Source: Verticillium longisporum
Taxonomy: Eukaryota > Ascomycota > Sordariomycetes > Glomerellales > Plectosphaerellaceae
Length of the DNA: 64,000 nucleotides
Assembly: GCA_019188255.1 (NCBI GenBank)
Contig: JAETXT010000006.1
Location: forward strand, 5,270,001 to 5,334,000
Direction of reading: 5' to 3'
The translations under genes and the position numbers were made by a program. This document shows, piece after piece, positions 57,869 through 64,000 of the stretch (the stretch's first letter is position 1; the number at the start of each line of letters is the position of its first letter). The notes beneath the pieces were generated by a model that ran no database searches, was not told the origin of the DNA, and saw nothing but the letters and a program-made list of their open reading frames with translations.

Positions 57869-58672
57869 CTATTCAGACCGAGTAGTCCCCGCTAGCTCAG
57901 GAGCATGGCCGCTCTCACAATCGCGCTTCCAGGGTTGATCGCCTTCGAACATGTTTTCCACCTCTGCCAGCTTGTCTTGAGGAATCTCTGCCATGTGACG
58001 GAATTCGTTCACCATGAGTTGGGTACCTCGGATAAAGTAAAACCATCGGTCAATGAACTTGCCGGGCCCTACGAAGTCGAGGTCGATCTGGTCAATTGGC
58101 TTGGGAAAATAGTGCTCGAAGATCCTGTTCCACTTGGTTAGCATGACGGTCCACCAGTGGTTAAGGGTGACAATGTCGCTCAGGTTCCTAAATTGGAGTT
58201 CGATCAAGCTCGGCAGTTCACCTTCACCCTTGCCGGTGCCACCATCTTTGGCGAATGCCTTTAGAAAATGCAGGGGCGAATTTCCGAGAACAGAGCAACG
58301 CGCAATCTCCATCCTGATCTCCTCTTGGTCGCCTTCAAGCCAAAAAGGAGGATCACGGGTCGTGAGCAGCTTGAACATCTCATCGTTGTGTTTCATCTGC
58401 GCTTGGCCGACCTTGTGAATGATGTCCCAAACCATTTCATTGAGGTCCATGAGCGCCTTGGCGCGGTCACCGGCCTTGAGATCTTTCTGGATATCGAGGT
58501 CCGTGTGAAGATCATCGCCAAAGCCAGGGTGCAGACCCAGCAGATTAAGTGCTTCAAGCCCAGTGAGCAGCGTTGGGGAGGGCGGCCCTGATGTTCCAGA
58601 CATCTCGGGCGAGTTGGGAATCTGCTCAATCTCTTGGTTCATTGTTGCTTTGTTGGACGTGTTGCTGCTCAT
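57869..58672 (-). CDS. hypothetical protein, no recognised domain
   Basis: Single exon, 267 residues. N-terminus Ser/Thr/Asn-rich (MSSNTSNKATMNQEIEQ), then predicted helices with charged and aromatic residues: FGDDLHTDLDIQKDLKAGDR, ALMDLNEMVWDIIHKVGQAQ, FKLLTTRDPPFWLEGDQEEI, NHWWTVMLTKWNRIFEHYF. No signal or membrane segment. Conserved-looking Trp/Pro-containing helices and codon choice support a real protein, but I cannot assign a function. It is on the same strand as, and downstream of, the aminotransferase gene with a 568-bp gap. Confidence 0.6.
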   Translation of the reverse strand: MSSNTSNKATMNQEIEQIPNSPEMSGTSGPPSPTLLTGLEALNLLGLHPGFGDDLHTDLDIQKDLKAGDRAKALMDLNEMVWDIIHKVGQAQMKHNDEMFKLLTTRDPPFWLEGDQEEIRMEIARCSVLGNSPLHFLKAFAKDGGTGKGEGELPSLIELQFRNLSDIVTLNHWWTVMLTKWNRIFEHYFPKPIDQIDLDFVGPGKFIDRWFYFIRGTQLMVNEFRHMAEIPQDKLAEVENMFEGDQPWKRDCESGHAPELAGTTRSE

Positions 58673-59240
58673 TTGCGTTTGTTGCTGATGATTTAGAATT
58701 TGCTTGATGGTCCTTGCCGCGGTCCTTATACGCTATGGAACGCTTGTCCCAGGCTGGTAGATCTGTTGCAAAGTACCTGTTCATGCCGCATGTCTAGAGA
58801 TGGGGGCCTTGTGATTGCCAAATTCACGGACTGGCGCATTGGATGTTTCGCACAATGTGCATTTGGCTGTTGTTAGGAACTTGTAATAATCACATCATCC
58901 ACTGAAACGCCAGAGCACGAGGTTCTCCAAGGCTGAGACAGGATTTCAAAGCCAATGTGGTTATTATCCGGGTTCAATCCTCCAGGGGCCTCGGCTTCGT
59001 GACAAAAGAAATAGATTTTGGACATGGCAGTTGTTGTAGTGGTTGTTTTGCGTTCACCTGGATCAACAGCCACTCAGCTTTGCGTCACTCGGCAGAAACA
59101 TCATACTTTACTCATTGTAAATCACGGCGTCTCCCACAACTTGAAAATTTGGACAGGAATGAAATGTCTCGATGTACCAATGATAGGTCTATTGTGGTGT
59201 CATTCATCATTCAATTCTATTTCTATAAGACTGTCTTTGT
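58673..59240. other. intergenic
   Basis: 3' region of the aminotransferase and promoter of the hypothetical protein. No tRNA or other gene recognised. Confidence 0.4.
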
Positions 59241-60664
59241 TCACAAGGCTTCGCCTTCGACGGCCTCTACGGCAACCCGAAGAACCTGGCAAATGTGACG
59301 CAGCTGTTGCTCTGTCACAATGAAAGGAGGCGCGATCAAAATATGGTCCCCCTTTGTTCCATCCACGGTACCGCCACCAGGGTAGAGAGCCACTCCGGCC
59401 TGGTAGGCAACCTGTTGTACCCGGGCACCGAATCCCATCTTAGGATCAAAGGTCTCTTTCGAGGTCCAATCTTGGACAAACTCGACTGCCCAGAACAGAC
59501 CCCGCCCCCGAATGTTGCCGACGCTCCGACAATCTCTCAGCTCGGAGCGCAACAGATCCTCTAGCACCCGACCCATCTTGGCACATCGGTCAACCAGATT
59601 GTCACGCTGCACAATCTTTTGCACTGCCAATGCTGTCGCGCATGAGATGGGATGTGCTTGGTATGTGTGTCCATTGTTGAAAGCATTGGTGCCGCTCCTC
59701 AGCACATCAACAACTTTGCTGTGGACCAAGACGCCTGCGATGGCTGCGTATCCACCTCCGAGGCCTTTTGCGACAGTCACAATATCTGGAACGATGCCTT
59801 CCTGCTCGAACGCGAAGAAGGTACCCGTACGACCAACACCGCACATGATCTCATCCAGAATTAGGAGGATGCCGTACTTGTCGCACAGAGAGCGCACGCC
59901 TTTCAAGTAACCTGTTGGTGGGGTGACACAACCGGAGGTGGCGCCCATTATGGTCTCCGCAACGAAAGCGACAACCCTTTCAGGACCGACACGAAGGAAC
60001 TCATCCTCCAACTCTTGAAGTAGCCTTGCTGTGAATTGAGCCTCGGTCTCTTCCTCTCGCATGTAGCGATACGCGTATGGCGGTGATACCCTCGATACGT
60101 GGGTATTGGCGAATCCGTCGTATGGCACTTTGCGCGCGACGTAGGACGAGATGGACATGGCGCCGAGCGTGCTTCCGTGATAGCCCAGCTGTCTGGAAAC
60201 AAAATGAATCCTTTTGTCTCGCCTTTTTCGTAGAAATATTGCCGGGCGAGCTTGAGGGCTGACTCGACAGCCTCGCTGCCGCTGCCGACAAAAAGCGCTT
60301 TCTCCAGACCGTGCGGGTTGCCGTTGAGAAGTATGTGGGCGAGCCCCTCGGCTGCTGGGGTGGTGTAGGATTGTGTGTGGACGTAACTAACTTTGCTTGC
60401 TTGCTCGAGCATGGCGGCTTGAACTTCTTCATTGCCGTGGCCGATGAGGGCGACGGCTGCGCCGCCGCAGGCATCCATTACGGTTTGGCCGTTGGACAGG
60501 AATAGATTCAGACCCTTGGCAGACTCAACCATGGCTGGCGTGTGAACGAGGGAGCGGTGAAGCAGATGGCCATCCTTAGAAACCTTGGAGGTCGCATGTG
60601 GTGATGAGTCGCAAAGGAGTGGGCAAGGCTCAGGTGCAATGTGGTCTTCTCTTGATGGAGCCAT
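59241..60664 (-). CDS. class III PLP-dependent aminotransferase (one frameshift)
   Basis: Omega-amino acid/4-aminobutyrate/ornithine-type transaminase fold; substrate not predictable. Single exon, 474 residues after correction. Seen: NLFLSNGQTVMDACGGAAVA; LFVGSGSEAVESALKLARQY (PLP phosphate-binding GSE loop); LGYHGSTLGAMSISSY; VAETIMGATSGCVTPP; Asp that contacts the PLP ring nitrogen in LLILDEIMCGVGRTG; PLP Lys in VTVAKGLGGGYAAIAG; NNGHTYQAHPISCATALAVQ; GRGLFWAVEFV. An A run (minus strand, 60212-60215) is one base short, so the frame changes between ETK and RIHFVSRQLGYHG. All catalytic residues are present on both sides, so I read it as one gene. Divergent from the MFS transporter 0.5 kb away. 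Confidence 0.92.
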
Positions 60665-61156
60665 GGTGATGCGACAGTAGTATTTCCGTATCAATAAAAG
60701 GGTTTGAGAATACTAGTTTGGAGTCGTTCGGTGTGCAAGATCCAATGGATCAAGTTGAGGCGAGTGCTCTCGTGTCACAACGAAGATGGTAACATCCTCT
60801 CTATAAGTGATAGGTCTCGCAAGTCTGTTGTGCTGATTCGCGAGTGAGTCACTCAAAGCCGATATCCCCGAGTTCCTTGCTCGGCTTAAATCGGGGCACG
60901 GCTTAGGACTTGCATGCCTTTCCCGTTTACCTTTTTGGGCCGTTGCTTGTTCTGGTGGACCTTAAACTCCCGACAGCCGACCCCGACTCGGCTTTGCGTG
61001 TAAACCCTCAAATCCGAAAGCCGTTCTCACGGCTCTCGGTGTAAGCAGGATCTGTAATTATCATTCTTTATATCTCGAAGTTAAAATCTCTCGCGTAGCT
61101 AGATACTCCGTTGTGTGTTTGGTCTTGGCTCGTTTTTTTGCAGTTCAGTCATCATC
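60665..61156. promoter_or_regulatory. shared divergent promoter of aminotransferase and MFS transporter
   Basis: 492-bp region between two head-to-head genes. It holds several CGG/CCG-containing phrases (for example CCCCGACTCGGCTT near 60980 and CTCGGCTTAAATCGGGG near 60880) of the sort bound by fungal Zn2Cys6 regulators. That is motif-level inference only. Confidence 0.4.
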
Positions 61157-62643
61157 ATGAAGCAAAACGCCATTTTCACAACCTCACCGATTATGCCGTC
61201 TGCCGAATCCGAAATTGGCAATGATGCTAGCCAATCAGATACTGATTGTAACCTGGGAAAGGCTGAATTCGATGATTTCGACGGGAAGCAGGCCTGGGTC
61301 GTGGTCACCGCAGCCGCTTGCTCGTTATTTGTATATCTGGGGGTTCTCTATTCTTGGGGCGTCATGCAAGTTAGACTGCTGGAGACCAGCTCGACATCAC
61401 TTACGACGCTGATGTTCATCGGCTCACTAGCGTCGTCTTTCATGGTGTCAGTCAGTATACCGGCCGGGCTCGTGGTACAACGGATCGGATATCGAATGAC
61501 GGCTTTAACCGGGGCCATGATGATGGGCCTTGGAGAGTTTCTGGCAAGTTGGTCGACTCACCGCGTCGAGGCGCTGTTCATTGTTCACGGCGTCATGTTT
61601 GGCATGGGTGGCGGGCTATCCATCTTTGTGAGTTGATTGCAAACAACACTGGACCGTGACCAAGCTGACAGCCAAGGCCGTCTCAACCGCTCCTATACGT
61701 TGGTTCAGGAAACACCGAGGCCTCTCTATGGGCATCGTTCTTGGCGGCGGCAGTGTCGGATCAGCAGTCATGAGTGTGGTCACGACTGTTCTGGTCAAGC
61801 ATGTGGACGTCGCCTGGACCTTTCGCATCCTTGGGTTCCTCCTCTGGGCAGTCTGCATCCCATCAGCATTCTTGATCCGGCCACCCCCTGGCTCGGACAA
61901 CTCGCATCTTCAGCTGCAATGGTATGGGTAAACGAACATTGTTCTGTCCACGAGTTAAACAATGATAGGTTCCGCTTCCGAGATTCCAAGTTCCTAATCC
62001 TTCTCCTCGGCACCGCCTGCGCAACCTTCCCCCTCTTCATCCCACCTTACTTCATCCCGATTTTCGCTCGCACAGTGACGTCCTGGGAGCATGCCGCCGT
62101 TCTTGGCCTCGCCGTCTGGAACGTTGCGTCAACGATCGGCCGCGTCGGCGCCGGGCACCTATCGGACTGTCTCCTCGGTCCCATGAACAGCCTAGTGCTG
62201 TGCCTGCTTCTCACAGGCCTGAGCATGCTCGTTGTGTGGCCATTTGCGTCATCAATGGCGGTGCTCATGTGTTTCATTGTCTTGAACGGCATCGGGTGCG
62301 GCGCCTTTTTTAGTCTGGTACCAGTGGTGCTAGGGTCTGCGTTCGGGGCCACGAATGTGCTGGGGACAATCCCGTTGATTTGGACGACGTGGTTCTTCGG
62401 GTTCTTCTTTGTGAGTGACCCTCCTATCGACTCTGTGGGGTATGGTTATTTCTGAACTCTGCTGATGATGGGATCCAGGGCTCACCCATTGGTTCCGGTC
62501 TCTATTCATTGGCAGGACGGGGCGACAGCATCGAGGCATATCGGCCAGCAGCATACTATGGCGGCGCCATGTCGCTGATGGGCATGCTCTTCATCCTCGC
62601 AGTTCGGCTGATGCAGAAAAAGACCGTCTTCACGAAGGTGTGA
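61157..62643 (+). CDS. major facilitator superfamily transporter, monocarboxylate-porter-like
   Basis: Plasma-membrane carrier of the MFS. Proposed exons are 61157-61627, 61665-61921, 61969-62410 and 62479-62643, giving 444 residues, usual for fungal monocarboxylate-porter-like proteins. Seen: acidic cytosolic N-terminus (AEFDDFDGKQAWVVVTAAA); helix VTAAACSLFVYLGVLYSWGV; LTTLMFIGSLASSFMVSVSI; loop RIGYRMTALTGAMM; RWFRKHRGLSMGIVLGGGSV, the typical RKRR-G loop before helix 5; FLILLLGTACATFPLFIPPY; IGRVGAGHLSDCLLG, second-half loop; IPLIWTTWFFGFFF. The first proposed intron (37 nt) is unusually short, so its exact junction is uncertain. Start at 61157 is the first true ATG of the frame. Substrate unknown. 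Confidence 0.83.
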
Positions 62644-62730
62644 ACAGTCTGCATGATGCGCCAATGATTATGATGCATGACATAGACCTTAGACAGCCAT
62701 AGAAAGAATGAGAATCATACTCACGACAGC

Positions 62731-64000
62731 TCACGCGTTCATGACCCCGCCAAACGAGCCAGTCATATCTACGTCCTCCAGCATAGACCACCAGTTCGGC
62801 CAGACCACTTGCTCGTCGGTACCGCTACTCACCTCTGCCAACATCTGCCCCAGCAGCGCGCTCGCATCGGCGGGTGGCTGCTCGCCCCCGGCAGTGGTCG
62901 ACGTCGTGGGTGGATCGGTCGGCGTTGGCAAGGGCTCCGTCGGCGTCTCAGCGCTATTGATCTCCTGCAAGTGCTGGTCTGAACGGTCGACGTTGCGGAA
63001 TTCGTGGAGGGACTGGTGGAGATGATTGAAGTCGCTACGCGACTTGCCTCGGTAGCGGGAACGGTTTGCTGCGGCACGCTCGTAGAGGAGGGACGTGTTT
63101 TGTATCGTTTTGATCTGGTCCATGTCAGGTTCCAACCACGCAGATTGAATACGAGGAAAAGAAGCTCACCCATCCAGAGCCCAGCTTCCAAACCGACTGA
63201 AACTCCTTCAGATAGTCAAGAGTCCAGTTCATGAGCTTTGCGGCATCGGGGCTCCTCCCCAGGTTCATCCGAGGAAAGAATGAGACGTAAAGATTCATAC
63301 AACACGCTGTGAAGGCGCAAAAGCCGACAAAGGGTGTCATGAGTAGGCCACCGCACTCGGCAGTCTCATGCAGCAGCCGCGCGATCTTCTCGGCAGCACC
63401 GAAAAGCTCACGGGCCGACTCGTCCCACCAGCCTGCAGGCGCCTCAGCCTGGAGACACGGATCTACCGGGCCCCGGGGGATCTGGTCTTGCTCCGGCAAT
63501 AGGGGGAAGTATTCTCGGTGAAGCATGAGAGTGCTGTATTGTCAGTTTCTGCGCATTCTTCAGAGGGGAGTAGGCCCAGCAGCCATGTACACGTACCTCA
63601 CATAGTAGAGAAGGTTCAAGTACGTGAACGATTCGCCATATCCGAGAGAAATGTGCACAGCCGCGCTGTTCTCGGGGTACAGCAATCTCCGATGCTGACC
63701 GGCCCTCCACTCCTCCAGACTCCTCCTGAGCTCAGCCCAGACGGTGCCCTCTACCCATGGACAGTTTTCGGCGCGACACATGCCCTCGGCCCTACGGCCG
63801 TCGTTGAACACAAAGGCCATGACTTGCGCCCATACGTCGAAGCCGCCGACCATGATCTCGAAGCTCTGCGTAATGTCGAGCGGGCCGGAGACGCTGGGCT
63901 CGGCTGCAGCGGGTGGAGCGGCCGGACCAAAGGCGGACTCGACAGCAGGTAGGGGACGACCGACGCGCAGCTTGGACATCTCGGTGCGGGGAAGCATGCG
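62731..64000 (-). CDS. fungal transcription factor, C-terminal part (5' end outside window)
   Basis: Partial gene running off the right end. Exons are 64000-63597 (incomplete), 63533-63170 and 63114-62731. Seen: VESAFGPAAPPAAAEPSVSG; a helical region VWAQVMAFVFNDGRR; WVEGTVWAELRRSLEEWRAG; HISLGYGESFTYLNLLYYVS; TLMLHREYFPLLPEQ; LRLLHETAECGGLL-like helices; FVGFCAFTACCMNLYVSFFP; SPDAAKLMNWTLDYLKEFQ; then a Ser/Thr/Pro-rich, acidic end. This is the usual layout of the middle homology region (fungal-specific transcription factor domain) of Zn2Cys6 activators; the DNA-binding domain is not in the window. It lies 90 bp from the transporter stop codon, tail to tail, and is a candidate local regulator. 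Confidence 0.82.

Noticed and set aside
58965..58985. tRNA-like GGTTCAATCC phrase
   Set aside because: The flanking bases do not form a T stem and no acceptor or anticodon arm can be drawn.
1..64000. CRISPR array, prophage or bacterial defence island
   Set aside because: Introns, fungal gene families and absence of regularly spaced repeats show eukaryotic nuclear DNA.

Overview
The window is 64 kb of nuclear DNA from a filamentous ascomycete, most likely a sordariomycete. The evidence is short introns (about 37-120 nt) with GTRNGT donors and CTAAC-type branch sites, strong C/G-ending codon bias, and typical Pezizomycotina families: a GAF hybrid histidine kinase, a Zn-cluster-type regulator C-terminus, fungal seven-helix receptors, P450, a tannase-like esterase and pectate lyase. 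Secreted plant-polymer enzymes suggest a plant-associated or saprotrophic life style. Species cannot be fixed from sequence alone. I recognised no rRNA, tRNA, CRISPR array or intact transposon.

Layout. 1-16 kb: ABCF ATPase Arb1 (-), two small membrane proteins of unknown function (-,-), a tannase/feruloyl esterase (-), a Cys-containing conserved protein (-), a small hydrophilic protein (-) and a GNAT/FR47-like acyltransferase (-). 18-25 kb: hybrid histidine kinase (+) converging on a cytochrome P450 (-). 25-30 kb: a gene-poor, partly AT-rich stretch with a fold-back repeat around a broken gene tail, a GNAT gene (+) and a MITE-like palindrome. 30-36 kb: pectate lyase (+), an internally duplicated protein (+) and a cAMP-receptor/Git3-like GPCR (-). 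39-46 kb: secreted 5'-nucleotidase (+), secreted I9-type protease inhibitor (-), Gfo/Idh/MocA oxidoreductase (-) and LPLAT acyltransferase (-). 46-55 kb: a Cys/His-rich miniprotein (-), a repeat-tailed protein (+), two neighbouring nucleotidyltransferase-like genes (+,+) and a multispanning membrane protein (-). 57-64 kb: an unknown protein (-), a class III aminotransferase (-), an MFS transporter (+) and the C-terminal part of a fungal transcription factor (-, cut by the window end). These last genes could form a small metabolic unit: the aminotransferase and transporter are divergent, and the regulator lies next to the transporter.

The most notable property is that at least seven otherwise well-conserved genes carry one-base indels, nearly all within short homopolymer runs. 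Restoring those single bases returns every coding length to a multiple of three. This looks like homopolymer error in the underlying assembly rather than gene death. One substitution is not explained this way: Asp to Ala in the first Walker B motif of Arb1. I found no convincing undescribed defence or mobile system. The best candidates for new biology are the fold-back element, the Cys/His-rich miniprotein, the internally duplicated protein and the stop-free 3n introns.
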